DNA from: Flavobacterium muglaense
Lineage (GTDB): Bacteria; Bacteroidota; Bacteroidia; Flavobacteriales; Flavobacteriaceae
Assembly (NCBI RefSeq): GCF_014305155.1
Contig: NZ_JACRUK010000044.1
Location: 1-33,796 of the forward strand
Direction: 5' to 3'
DNA: 33,796 nucleotides
The notes under the pieces were generated by a model that had not been told where the DNA came from, searched no databases, and worked only from the letters and a program-made list of their open reading frames with translations. A program made the translations under genes and the position numbers. This document shows, one piece after another, positions 24,069-32,904 of this stretch; within the stretch, counting starts at the first letter, position 1, and the number at the start of each line of letters is the position of its first letter.

Positions 24069-27059
24069 ATGAAATTAAATAAATCACTTATTTTTTGTTT
24101 TTTGTCTGTTCTATTCGCAGTTTATGGACAAGCACAAGAAGTCTCCATTAAAGGAAAAGTAATAGACGAGAACGGATTGCCGATTCCAGGAGTAACTATT
24201 TTAACAAAGGGTAGTTCTAAAGCAACCGCTTCTGATATGGATGGCGCATACCAAATTAAAGCGGCCTCAAATGGTACTTTAGTTTTTAGCTATATTGGCT
24301 ATGCATCTGTAAAGGAAAATATAAATGGGAGAACGGTTATTAATGTAAGTCTACATAGTGAGTCACAATCCCTGCAGGAGGTTGTTATTAATGTTGGGTA
24401 TGGAACTCAAAAAAAGAAAAACGTAACAAATGCTATCGCTACTATAAAAGCGGGTGCATTTGAAGATCGTCCTATTTTAAATGTTGCTCAGGCAATACAA
24501 GGAAATGCAGCAGGAGTAAACGTAGTTCAAACTTCTGGAAAACCAGGGGCTAGTTTTGATGTAAGGATCAGGGGGCTTAGTTCTATCAATTCTGAAAATT
24601 CACCTTTGTACGTTGTAGACGGGATTCAGACTAAAGATATTTCAGGTTTAAATACTGAAGACATTGTGGATTTGTCTATTTTAAAAGATGCTACTGCAAC
24701 CGCTATTTATGGAGTTAACGGATCGTCTGGAGTCGTTATTATAACAACTAAAAAAGGAAAATCAAATACTAATGATTTTCAATTTAGTTCCTATTTAGGG
24801 TTTTCAAAAGCAGTTAGTAATGTAGATGTACTGAATTTAACGGATTATAAAACATTAGTAAATGAAATTAATCCAAGTTATTTGACAACTGCCAATGATG
24901 TAAAGTACACAGGGATAAATACCAATTGGCAAGACGAAATTTTGAGAACGGGTATTGATCAAAATTATAATTTCTCTTATGCTGGGGGAACCGAAAAAGT
25001 AAAATTCTATAGTGCTTTAGGGTATCAGGTGACTGAAGGAATCATAAATCCATCAAAATACAACCGTTTTTCTGGAAAAATTAATGTGAATGCTAATCTT
25101 CTTTCTTGGTTGAAGACGGATGTGAGTTTCAATATTATTCAATCAGACGGTTCTTATATTAGTGATAATAATAGCGTTGGGCAGGGTGGTGCCGTTATGA
25201 GTGCTTTAGTAACTCCTGCTTTCTTACCTACTTGGGGGGCGCAATTAAATGTTAGAGAAACAAATGCTGATGGCTCATATAAAGACGGCTATAAAGACGG
25301 GCAATATGCCGAAAATCCATACCAGTCTGGTTGGGAAAATCCAGTTTCATTATTGTCAAGGCAAAACAAAACGGCTGTTAATAGGTATTTAAGTAGTATT
25401 AGTTTTGATGTTTCTATTTTGCCTAATTTGGTTTGGAAACCAATGGTTTCTTTTGATTTTACAAAGTCAGATAATATTCAATTTGTAGATCCATTTAGTA
25501 ATGTGTATGGTAGAAATGGTGATAATAATCCTAGTTCTGTTAAAGGTAGAGGAAGTAATACAGTTGATAGAAATAATAATTTAAATTTTGAAAATACTTT
25601 AAATTACCAATTGAAATTTGATAGCTCAGATTTAAATTTATTAGGGGGTATTTCGATGCAAAGTAATAAATATACTAAAGAAGCGAATTCTGGAACTGGT
25701 TTTTCTGTAGATCAAAGAAGTTACGACTATAGTATTGCCCAAAATCAATTTTTCGAAAATAGAGAAACAGATGTAAGAAGTCTGTCTTATTTTGGTAGAG
25801 CAACTTACTCTTTAAAAAATAAATACATTGTCAATGCTGTGTTTAGACAAAGTGGAGCTTCGCAACTTTCAGCTGACAATAAATGGGGCTTTTTTCCGGC
25901 GGTCTCTGCCGCTTGGATTGTTTCTAATGAGGATTTCTTGAAAGAAGTGAGCGCTATTAGCGAGTTAAAACTTAGAGGAGGTTGGGGAAAAACAGGTAAT
26001 CTATCTGGGTTGCCAGCATATTCTAGTTTTGATTTGAATTATACTAATCCTTTGACAAATACTACAACATTGGATCAAATAGGGAACCCGGATTTAAAAT
26101 GGGAAACAACTACTGATGTCAACTTGGGGCTAGATTTAGGTTTGCTTAAAAACAGAATTAAATTCACAGCGGATATTTATAAAAAGAATACTAAAGACTT
26201 GCTTCAAATTATTTACTTCCCGGGTTTTTCAAAACCGTATTACTACAATGCTGGAGAGATAGAAAACAAAGGATTGGAATTGGGATTTAATACAGTAAAC
26301 TTAACAGGTGATTTTAAATGGAATTCTAATTTTAATATTTCTTTCAATACAAACAAAGTGGTTCAATTGGGTTTGCTTAAAAAATTACCATTTCAAAATT
26401 TAACGTCGGTTGGTGAAAGTGTAATTCTATTGACAGAAGGAAGTTCTTTAGGCAGTTTTTACGGGTATAAAGTGGATAAAGTAGATGCCGCAACTGGAGA
26501 ATTATTGTATAAAGATACCAATGAAGATGGTGTGATTACGCCGAATGATAGAACTAATATAGGAAACCCTAATCCAAATTACACCTTTGGCTTTAGCAAT
26601 GATTTTAAATATAAAGGATTCAGTTTAGATGCTTTGATTACGGGTTCACAAGGTGGCGCTATTTTTAATGCTTCAAGAATGGATTTAACTTTGATGAATA
26701 ATTATAACAATCAATCGACGGAAGTGTTGAATAGATGGACTACAGTAGGTCAAGTTACGGATGTTCCTAAAGCGAATGAGGCAAGCGCTTTGCATGTCTC
26801 TGATCGATTTGTAGAAGACGGTTCTTATGTACGATTAAAAGCAGTTACATTGGGTTATACATTTAAATTGGAGAAGTTGAAATTAAACGCTGTAAAATTA
26901 TATGTAACTGGACAAAACCTATATATAATTACTAATTATAAAGGTTTTGACCCAGAAGTTGGAGCTTTTAACAATGCTTCGGGTATTGGTCAAGGTATAG
27001 ATTTAGGAACATATCCTCAAGTTAAAACATTTATTTTTGGACTAAAAGCCAATTTTTAA
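24069..27059 (+). CDS. susC: SusC-like TonB-dependent outer membrane transporter
   Basis: This is the outer membrane channel that imports oligosaccharides captured by its SusD lid, driven by TonB. The 996 residues begin with a signal peptide (cleavage near GQA-QE). A carboxypeptidase-regulatory-like domain follows (about 25-105: VSIKGKVIDENGLPIPGVTI, DMDGAYQI), then the plug (about 110-235) with GTQKKKNVTNAIAT, RIRGLSSINSENSPLYVVDG and ILKDATATAIYGVNGSSGVV, and a 22-strand barrel to the C-terminus, ending in an aromatic FIFGLKANF strand. Length is normal for SusC proteins. It has its own promoter region, and susD starts 26 bp after the stop. The substrate cannot be read from SusC; the GH30 genes downstream suggest a beta-glucan. 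Confidence 0.96.
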   Translation: MKLNKSLIFCFLSVLFAVYGQAQEVSIKGKVIDENGLPIPGVTILTKGSSKATASDMDGAYQIKAASNGTLVFSYIGYASVKENINGRTVINVSLHSESQSLQEVVINVGYGTQKKKNVTNAIATIKAGAFEDRPILNVAQAIQGNAAGVNVVQTSGKPGASFDVRIRGLSSINSENSPLYVVDGIQTKDISGLNTEDIVDLSILKDATATAIYGVNGSSGVVIITTKKGKSNTNDFQFSSYLGFSKAVSNVDVLNLTDYKTLVNEINPSYLTTANDVKYTGINTNWQDEILRTGIDQNYNFSYAGGTEKVKFYSALGYQVTEGIINPSKYNRFSGKINVNANLLSWLKTDVSFNIIQSDGSYISDNNSVGQGGAVMSALVTPAFLPTWGAQLNVRETNADGSYKDGYKDGQYAENPYQSGWENPVSLLSRQNKTAVNRYLSSISFDVSILPNLVWKPMVSFDFTKSDNIQFVDPFSNVYGRNGDNNPSSVKGRGSNTVDRNNNLNFENTLNYQLKFDSSDLNLLGGISMQSNKYTKEANSGTGFSVDQRSYDYSIAQNQFFENRETDVRSLSYFGRATYSLKNKYIVNAVFRQSGASQLSADNKWGFFPAVSAAWIVSNEDFLKEVSAISELKLRGGWGKTGNLSGLPAYSSFDLNYTNPLTNTTTLDQIGNPDLKWETTTDVNLGLDLGLLKNRIKFTADIYKKNTKDLLQIIYFPGFSKPYYYNAGEIENKGLELGFNTVNLTGDFKWNSNFNISFNTNKVVQLGLLKKLPFQNLTSVGESVILLTEGSSLGSFYGYKVDKVDAATGELLYKDTNEDGVITPNDRTNIGNPNPNYTFGFSNDFKYKGFSLDALITGSQGGAIFNASRMDLTLMNNYNNQSTEVLNRWTTVGQVTDVPKANEASALHVSDRFVEDGSYVRLKAVTLGYTFKLEKLKLNAVKLYVTGQNLYIITNYKGFDPEVGAFNNASGIGQGIDLGTYPQVKTFIFGLKANF

Positions 27060-27085
27060 TACTAAAATATAAATACGATATAGTT

Positions 27086-28537
27086 ATGAAATTATTTAAA
27101 AATTATTTTAAGATTTGTACAGCATTGATGGTGTTGTTTTTCTCATCTTGCTCAAATTATTTGGATACAGAACCAATTACAGAAGAAGCTACTTCTCTTA
27201 ATAATGGTATAGTGATACAAGATGCTGCGGCTGCAGAATCGAGAATGAACGCAGTGTATGGTACTTTTGGTTCTGGGTATTGGCAATTGGATTATTTCTT
27301 GATTGGAGATGGTCAGTCGGACAATGCATATATGGGTGCAGATAATCCTGCCATTTTTCAATATGAAACCTATCAAATGTTGTCTACAAATTCACAAATG
27401 AAAGGCGATTGGAATGACCTTTACAATAATATTAATACTTGTAATATTGTGATCAATTATGTAGATCAAGCTACGGATTTAAGTACAACCCGAAAAAATG
27501 AAATGATAGGTGAGGCATCTTTGATTAGAGCACTAAATCATTTTCAAGCGGTTCAGTTATGGGGCGACTGTCCTATTGCTAAAGAAGCTATTTTTTCAAT
27601 TTCAAGCGCTAATTTTGATAGTGCCTTTAATGAGCTATTCCCCGCTAGAAAACCAATTGATGAAGTGTATGCTCAAATTATAGCTGACTGTCAGGTAGCT
27701 ATTGAAAAAGCACCTGCTGCATCTAATAAATTCAAAGCAAATAAGATGGCGGCTAATGCGCTTTTAGCAAAAGTATATGCTACAATGCCTAATCCTGATT
27801 GGACAAAAGTAAATCAGTATTGCGATGTGGTTATCGGTGGTGGATACACGCTTTTACCTACATTTGATCATCTTTTTGATAGTGCTCACGAAGGAAATGC
27901 AGAGTCTATTTGGGAAATAAATGGGGATGGATGGAGTAGTCCAATAGGTGCTTGGAGTACTTTTATGTTTTTAGGAACAGATTGGAAGAAATTTAATGCG
28001 CCTTCTCATACTTTAATTCAATCTTTTACGTCAAATGGAGACACGCAAAGATTAACATCTACTGTTACTAGAGAAAATGTGGGTTGGTCTGATGCCTATT
28101 GGTCTTCGACAAATTATCCGTTTGCATACAAAATGAGAGATACTGATGGGAAGCAAAACTATTATATCGCTCGTTTAGCCGATATCTTATTGTTGAAAGC
28201 AGAAGCTTTGGCTAGCACAGGAGATGTGGCTGGGGCAATGACTCAAGTTAATAGAGTAAGAGCAAGAGTGGGTATTGCAGCCATTACTGTTGCAACGCAA
28301 TCTGATGCAGTAAATGCAATTCTTCAAGAACGATTAATGGAGTTGGCTTTCGAAGGTGATCGTTGGTTTGATTTGAAAAGAATGGGTAAAGCTATTGAAT
28401 TGTTATCGCAACAAAAAGATGGTAACGGAAATGTGTTGCCTTTCGCAAGCAATATTAATCAAAATAGGCTTTTATGGCCTATTCCGCAAGATAAATTAGA
28501 TGCTAATGGTCAATTAGTTCAAAATCCAGGATACTAG
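27086..28537 (+). CDS. susD: SusD/RagB-like surface glycan-binding lipoprotein
   Basis: SusD proteins sit as a hinged lid on SusC at the cell surface and hand oligosaccharides to it. The 483-residue protein has a lipoprotein signal with lipobox FFSSC (C22), followed by SNYLDTEP, the usual start of mature SusD. Helical TPR-like segments carry GEASLIRALNHFQAVQLWGDCP and DEVYAQIIADCQVAIEKAP. The C-terminal family motifs are RLADILLLKAEALASTGD, NRVRARVG and ILQERLMELAFEGDRWFDLKRMG, ending in LWPIPQDKLDANGQLVQNPGY. It is 26 bp downstream of susC in one operon. A long hairpin (28549-28611) follows its stop. Confidence 0.96.
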   Translation: MKLFKNYFKICTALMVLFFSSCSNYLDTEPITEEATSLNNGIVIQDAAAAESRMNAVYGTFGSGYWQLDYFLIGDGQSDNAYMGADNPAIFQYETYQMLSTNSQMKGDWNDLYNNINTCNIVINYVDQATDLSTTRKNEMIGEASLIRALNHFQAVQLWGDCPIAKEAIFSISSANFDSAFNELFPARKPIDEVYAQIIADCQVAIEKAPAASNKFKANKMAANALLAKVYATMPNPDWTKVNQYCDVVIGGGYTLLPTFDHLFDSAHEGNAESIWEINGDGWSSPIGAWSTFMFLGTDWKKFNAPSHTLIQSFTSNGDTQRLTSTVTRENVGWSDAYWSSTNYPFAYKMRDTDGKQNYYIARLADILLLKAEALASTGDVAGAMTQVNRVRARVGIAAITVATQSDAVNAILQERLMELAFEGDRWFDLKRMGKAIELLSQQKDGNGNVLPFASNINQNRLLWPIPQDKLDANGQLVQNPGY

Positions 28538-28548
28538 TAGTATTCTTT

Positions 28549-28615
28549 AATCCATCAATAAGAGCGATTTCGTGAACAATGAAATTAAGTTTTAGCTCTT
28601 GTTGGTGGATTTTAT
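28549..28615 (+). terminator. Intra-operon hairpin after susD (attenuator or weak terminator)
   Basis: A 17-bp RNA stem (28549-28565 with 28595-28611; AATCCATCAATAAGAGC pairs fully with two U-G wobbles), a 29-nt loop, then TTATTT. It lies between susD and the first glycosidase. The weak T run and long loop fit a partial terminator or a 3' stability structure that lowers enzyme expression relative to susC/susD. Confidence 0.65.
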
Positions 28616-28640
28616 TTAAATTTATAAAAAGTATTTAATC

Positions 28641-28712
28641 ATGAAAATTACAAGTATTTTGATCTACAAGGTATTTTGTATTGAGAAAACAAAGCTATTA
28701 TGCGTAGTATGA
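28641..28712 (+). CDS. Possible 23-residue leader peptide before the first GH30 gene
   Basis: An ATG at 28641 opens 23 codons (MKITSILIYKVFCIEK and so on) ending with a TGA at 28710-28712. The stop overlaps an in-frame ATG of the next gene as ATGA, an arrangement used for translational coupling. The opening MKIT also resembles the start of the second GH30 protein (MKITP), so it may be a relic of a signal peptide. No homology is recognised and coding evidence is weak. Chance is a real possibility. Confidence 0.2.
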   Translation: MKITSILIYKVFCIEKTKLLCVV

Positions 28713-30136
28713 TGAAGAATTTATGTGTTGTTACGGTATTGATCGTATTGTGGAGTTGTTCCTCGACTACTAATACAGTGGCTGAAACAGGGGTCTGTGG
28801 AGCTTCGTCTCAAATGGATTTTTGGTTGACAAAAGGCAATGAGAGTGTGAAACTTGAAAAGCAATCTTCTATCCTAGGTTTTGGTTCTGTGTCGAATGAT
28901 TTTTCGAATATAGAAGTTGACGATTCTAAAATATTTCAAACAATTGACGGTTTTGGTTATACGCTAACGGGCGGTAGTGCTCAAGTCATAAATCAGTTAA
29001 ATACGCAAAAGCGAAAAGAGTTATTGAAAGAATTATTTGGTACGGGTCAAAATGAAATATCGGTAAGTTATGTTCGAATTAGTATTGGTGCTTCCGATTT
29101 GGACGCTATGCCTTTTTCATACAACGATTTGCCAACAGGTGAAACAGATGTAAATTTGGAGAAATTTAATTTAGCATCGAATAAGGGAGATGTGATTCCG
29201 ATGTTAAAAGAAATACTAGCAATCAATCCTGCTATTAAAATAATTGCTACTCCTTGGTCGCCACCAATTTGGATGAAGGATAATAGCAGTTTTGTAGGAG
29301 GGAGCTTAAATGGGCAATATTACGGGGTTTATGCACAGTATTTTGTAAAATACATTCAGCAAATGAAAGCCGAAGGAATTACAATCGATGCTGTAACTCC
29401 TCAAAATGAGCCTTTGCACCCAGGTAATAATCCTAGTCTTTTGATGACTGCAGCTCAACAAGCCGATTTTATTAAAAATCATTTAGGGCCTGCTTTTCAA
29501 CTAGCCAATTTAAAAACTAAAATCATTACTTATGATCATAATTGTGATAAACCAGAATATCCCTTAGCGCTGTTAAATGATGCAGGAGCATATCCGTTTA
29601 TTGATGGTTCGGCATTTCATTTGTATGCAGGTGACATCGGTGCTTTATCAATAGTGCATGATTCGTATCCGAATAAGAATGTGTATTTTACAGAACAGTA
29701 CACATCTGATACAGGTAGTTTTGAAGGGGATTTAAAATGGCATGTCAAGAATGTTGTGATAGGCTCGATGCGCAATTGGAGTAAAATTGCTTTAGAATGG
29801 AATTTGGCTACCAATGCATCATTTGGACCAAACACAGCGGGTGGGTGTACGACCTGTAAAGGTGCTTTGACTATTGAAAGCAGTGATAGATTTACGCGAA
29901 ATGTAGCGTATTATATTATTGCTCATGCATCAAAGTTTGTGCCTGCTGGTTCTGTTCGAATTTCGAGTAACTTAATTGGGAATTTACAGAATGTTGCTTT
30001 TAAAACTCCTGATGGGAAAAAAGTTTTGATTGTAGAAAATGATGGTGATACAGCCGAAAAATTTAATATCAAAGACAAGGACAATTGGTTTCTCGTTTCG
30101 TTAGAGGCGGGTTCTGTGGGGACCTATATTTGGTAA
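28700..30136 (+). CDS. GH30 family glycoside hydrolase, lipoprotein
   Basis: A 478-residue retaining glycosidase of the GH30 glucosylceramidase / beta-1,6-glucanase group. Lipobox VLWSC gives C20, so it is tethered at the outer membrane. The (beta/alpha)8 barrel begins at IFQTIDGFGYTLTGGSA (about 78); PWSPPIWMK lies at about 185-193. The acid/base is E237 in TPQNEPLHPG and the nucleophile is E332 in VYFTEQYTS. A beta-sandwich closes the protein (about 400-478). In-frame ATGs at codons 1, 4 and 5 make the exact start uncertain, and all keep the lipobox. The subfamily is judged by eye to be near those in Bacteroidota laminarin and beta-1,6-glucan loci. It has 29 bp to the next GH30 gene. Substrate is inferred, not shown. 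Confidence 0.88.
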   Translation: MRSMMKNLCVVTVLIVLWSCSSTTNTVAETGVCGASSQMDFWLTKGNESVKLEKQSSILGFGSVSNDFSNIEVDDSKIFQTIDGFGYTLTGGSAQVINQLNTQKRKELLKELFGTGQNEISVSYVRISIGASDLDAMPFSYNDLPTGETDVNLEKFNLASNKGDVIPMLKEILAINPAIKIIATPWSPPIWMKDNSSFVGGSLNGQYYGVYAQYFVKYIQQMKAEGITIDAVTPQNEPLHPGNNPSLLMTAAQQADFIKNHLGPAFQLANLKTKIITYDHNCDKPEYPLALLNDAGAYPFIDGSAFHLYAGDIGALSIVHDSYPNKNVYFTEQYTSDTGSFEGDLKWHVKNVVIGSMRNWSKIALEWNLATNASFGPNTAGGCTTCKGALTIESSDRFTRNVAYYIIAHASKFVPAGSVRISSNLIGNLQNVAFKTPDGKKVLIVENDGDTAEKFNIKDKDNWFLVSLEAGSVGTYIW

Positions 30137-30164
30137 ATATAATAATAAAATTGAATTTAAAATT

Positions 30165-31622
30165 ATGAAAATAACTCCAATAGCAACACTCTTAATGATC
30201 TCTTCTTTTGCTTTTTCTCAGCAAAAAAAGGTAGTAGAATCGAACTCATTTTTGACAAAAAACAAGAGTATAGCGGTATATACTACTGCAGATAGTACCA
30301 ATTTAAGATTGACTAAAACAGATGTTTTGAGTTTTGTTCCGTCAAAGCAGCCATTAGAAGTTGAAGTTTCGGTTTTTGTGGCGCCTGATAAAACGTATCA
30401 GAAATTTATGGGAATTGGTGGAGCTATTACGGATGCTAGTGCCGAGGTTTTTGCAAAATTACCAAAAGACAAGCAAAACGAGTTAATGAATGCTTACTAC
30501 GATAAAGAGAAAGGTATTGGCTATTCGTTGTTAAGAACTACAATTCACAGTTCTGATTTTAGCACCGGAAGCTATACTTATATTAAAGAGGGGGATAAGG
30601 ACTTAACAACTTTTAGTATTGAGCATGATCGTCAATACCGAATCCCAATGATTAAAGAGGCAATCAAAACAGCGGGAGGAAGTCTGCTGCTGTATGCATC
30701 GCCTTGGAGTCCGCCAGCATTCATGAAAAATACTAATAATATGCTAAAAGGAGGTGTCTTGCTTCCAGAATTCTATCAAACTTGGGCGAGTTATTATGTA
30801 AAATTTATAAAAGCTTACGAAAAAGAAGGTATGCCTATATGGGGTCTTACTATTCAAAATGAACCCATGGCTACTCAGGTTTGGGAGTCTTGTATTTATA
30901 GCGCCGAAGCAGAAAGAGATTTTCTGAAAAATTTCTTAGGGCCGACGCTTAAAAAAGAAGGTTTAGGAGATAAGAAAATTGTAGTCTGGGATCACAATCG
31001 GGATTTGATGGGGAACAGAGCGAATACTATTTTTTCTGACCCAGAAGCTTCAAAATATGCTTGGGGAATAGGTTTTCACTGGTATGAAAATTGGTCAGGT
31101 GGTAGTCCGATGTTTGAAAATGTTAGAAAAGTGCAGGAGGCGTTTCCATCGAAAAACATATTGTTTACAGAAGGTTGTGTAGAAAAATTTGATGCTCAAA
31201 AATATCAATTCTGGGCAAATGGAGAACGATATGGTACGTCTATGATTAATGATTTTAATAATGGAACTGTTGGTTGGACAGATTGGAATATTCTTTTAGA
31301 CCAGAATGGAGGTCCAAATCATGTGGGAAATTTTTGTTTTGCCCCAATCCATGCTAATACTGATACTGGAGATTTAATTTACACGCCGAGTTATTATTAT
31401 ATTGGTCATTTTTCAAAATTTATTCGCAAAGATGCTAGAAGAGTTAGTAGCTCGGTAAGCAGAAGTGATTTGTTAAGTACTTCATTTCTTAATGTAGACG
31501 GAAAAGTGGTCACAGTTGTGATGAACCAAACAAATAAAAAAGTGACTTATAATTTAATTATAGGCGCAGAGCGATCAGTTGTGGTTATTCCGGCCCATGC
31601 CATTCAAACATTGGTGTATTAG
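30165..31622 (+). CDS. GH30 family glycoside hydrolase, secreted (periplasmic)
   Basis: A 485-residue retaining glycosidase of the glucosylceramidase-type GH30 group. The signal peptide is cleaved near AFS-QQ and there is no lipobox, so it is probably periplasmic. Motifs in order are MGIGGAITDASAEVF (about 82-96), GIGYSLLRTTIHSSDFS, ASPWSPPAFMK (about 178-188), the acid/base E233 in IQNEPMATQVWES, GFHWYENWSG, and the nucleophile E336 in ILFTEGCVE. A C-terminal beta-sandwich ends in IPAHAIQTLVY. It differs clearly from the preceding GH30 protein in loop content and localisation, so the pair probably splits the work: surface cutting by the lipoprotein, final trimming in the periplasm. Exo-acting beta-1,6-glucosidase or beta-glucanase is the best guess. 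There is no CTD. Confidence 0.9.
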   Translation: MKITPIATLLMISSFAFSQQKKVVESNSFLTKNKSIAVYTTADSTNLRLTKTDVLSFVPSKQPLEVEVSVFVAPDKTYQKFMGIGGAITDASAEVFAKLPKDKQNELMNAYYDKEKGIGYSLLRTTIHSSDFSTGSYTYIKEGDKDLTTFSIEHDRQYRIPMIKEAIKTAGGSLLLYASPWSPPAFMKNTNNMLKGGVLLPEFYQTWASYYVKFIKAYEKEGMPIWGLTIQNEPMATQVWESCIYSAEAERDFLKNFLGPTLKKEGLGDKKIVVWDHNRDLMGNRANTIFSDPEASKYAWGIGFHWYENWSGGSPMFENVRKVQEAFPSKNILFTEGCVEKFDAQKYQFWANGERYGTSMINDFNNGTVGWTDWNILLDQNGGPNHVGNFCFAPIHANTDTGDLIYTPSYYYIGHFSKFIRKDARRVSSSVSRSDLLSTSFLNVDGKVVTVVMNQTNKKVTYNLIIGAERSVVVIPAHAIQTLVY

Positions 31623-31700
31623 TAGTGATAATTAGTGTTGGCCTTCTAATTGTGTGTTAGCTTGGTTTTGCTCCGTTTTTAATTATTTAAGATTTATAGT

Positions 31701-32615
31701 ATGAAGTCTATTGTGTGGTTTATTGTGGCGCCTTTTATGCTTTTCGCGCAACCAAAAAAAGATAGTATAAGAGTGTTTTATTTAGGAGGTCAATCAAATA
31801 TGGAAGGATTTGGCTATGTGAAAGAGTTGCCAGCAAACCTAAATAAAATAAACAAAAATGTTTTTATTTACCAAGGTAATCCAACTGTCGATAATGATGA
31901 TAAGGGTGGTTTGGGTAAGTGGGATTTTTTAAAGCCGGGGCATGGAACTGGGTTCTCTTCTGATGGAAAGGAAAACAAACTTTCAGATCGATTTGGTATA
32001 GAGCTTTCTTTAGCTCAAAAGTTGCAGGAATTGTATCCAAACGAAAAGTTGGCTTTTATAAAATATGCGAGAAATGGCTCTTCTATTGATAGTGTAGGAA
32101 CAACTAGTTTTGGTGCTTGGGAACCAGATTTTACAGGAGGAAAAGGAATGAATCAATACGACTATTTTCTTAAAACTGTTAATAATGCAATGGCTGTAAA
32201 AGATATCAACGGTGATGGAATTGAGGATGTTTTGATCCCAACAGGTATACTGTGGATGCAAGGTGAAAGTGATGCTGATAAAACAGAGACGATCGCTAAT
32301 CAGTATTATTTCAATTTAAAAAGGTTAATGGATTTGATGCGTGCTAGTTTTCGAAACAATAATTTGCCAATTGTAATAGGTAAAATATCCGATTCTGGCG
32401 ACGATCAAGATGGTAAAGTTTGGCCTTTTGGTGAGTTGGTGCAATACGCACAAGAGAAATTTGCGAGCAAGGAACCACATGTGAAAATTGTCAGAAGCAC
32501 AAGCTCTTATGATTATACGGATAGGTACCACTATAAAAGTACTGGGTATATTGATCTAGGAAAAGAATTTGCTAAATCTATTTTTCTTTTGAATACTGAG
32601 AAAGTCAAGATGTAG
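31701..32615 (+). CDS. SASA/CE6-like SGNH carbohydrate esterase
   Basis: A 304-residue protein with a signal peptide (cleavage near LFA-QP). The SGNH catalytic set is visible: S32 in GGQSNMEGFG (block I), ILWMQGESDAD (block III) and D274/H277 in YTDRYHYKSTGY (block V). This pattern is that of the sialate O-acetylesterase / acetyl-xylan esterase CE6 group (SASA domain). It would remove acetyl groups from the sugar imported by the PUL. A short insert with NGDGIEDVLIP (about 170-180) resembles a calcium loop. It lies 78 bp after the second GH30 gene on the same strand and is the last gene of the PUL. Whether it acts on acetylated glucan or on another acetylated polymer cannot be decided from sequence. 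Confidence 0.87.
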   Translation: MKSIVWFIVAPFMLFAQPKKDSIRVFYLGGQSNMEGFGYVKELPANLNKINKNVFIYQGNPTVDNDDKGGLGKWDFLKPGHGTGFSSDGKENKLSDRFGIELSLAQKLQELYPNEKLAFIKYARNGSSIDSVGTTSFGAWEPDFTGGKGMNQYDYFLKTVNNAMAVKDINGDGIEDVLIPTGILWMQGESDADKTETIANQYYFNLKRLMDLMRASFRNNNLPIVIGKISDSGDDQDGKVWPFGELVQYAQEKFASKEPHVKIVRSTSSYDYTDRYHYKSTGYIDLGKEFAKSIFLLNTEKVKM

Positions 32616-32832
32616 ATCTTCGTGGTTTTGTACATATTAATAGTTTTGTTTCCCGTTTTTTATAAATAGTGACTCGTTTGTTTGGGTGTATCGATCTGCG
32701 TTATAGAAAATGGTTTTCTTTGTCTCCTTTATTTTTGCAGTATCTTCCTGTTTTTTTATAGTGTTTTTTGTATCATCAGGCTTAATTATTTGGTGTCCTT
32801 ACAGCAAGTCTTATTGTAGCAATTTTTTTATT

Positions 32833-32856
32833 TTTAGTTTAAAATAAAAAACTAAA
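32833..32856. promoter_or_regulatory. Inverted repeat upstream of the Nudix-type regulator
   Basis: TTTAGTTT (32833-32840) and AAACTAAA (32849-32856) form a perfect 8-bp inverted repeat with an 8-bp spacer. An outer GCAATTT / AAATTGC pair (32819-32825, 32854-32860) overlaps it. The site lies about 50 bp before the regulator ATG and could be an autoregulatory operator. A/T richness makes chance occurrence possible. Confidence 0.4.
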
Positions 32857-32893
32857 TTGCGCAAGTAGAATATGTAACGATATGATTAGTAGT

Positions 32894-32898
32894 AGGAG
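32894..32898 (+). promoter_or_regulatory. Shine-Dalgarno-like AGGAG before the Nudix-type regulator
   Basis: AGGAG with a 6-nt spacing to the ATG at 32905. This is unusual here: none of the other starts inspected in the window has such a site, and Bacteroidota rarely use it. It fixes the start codon. Confidence 0.5.
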
Positions 32899-32904
32899 AG
32901 CAAA

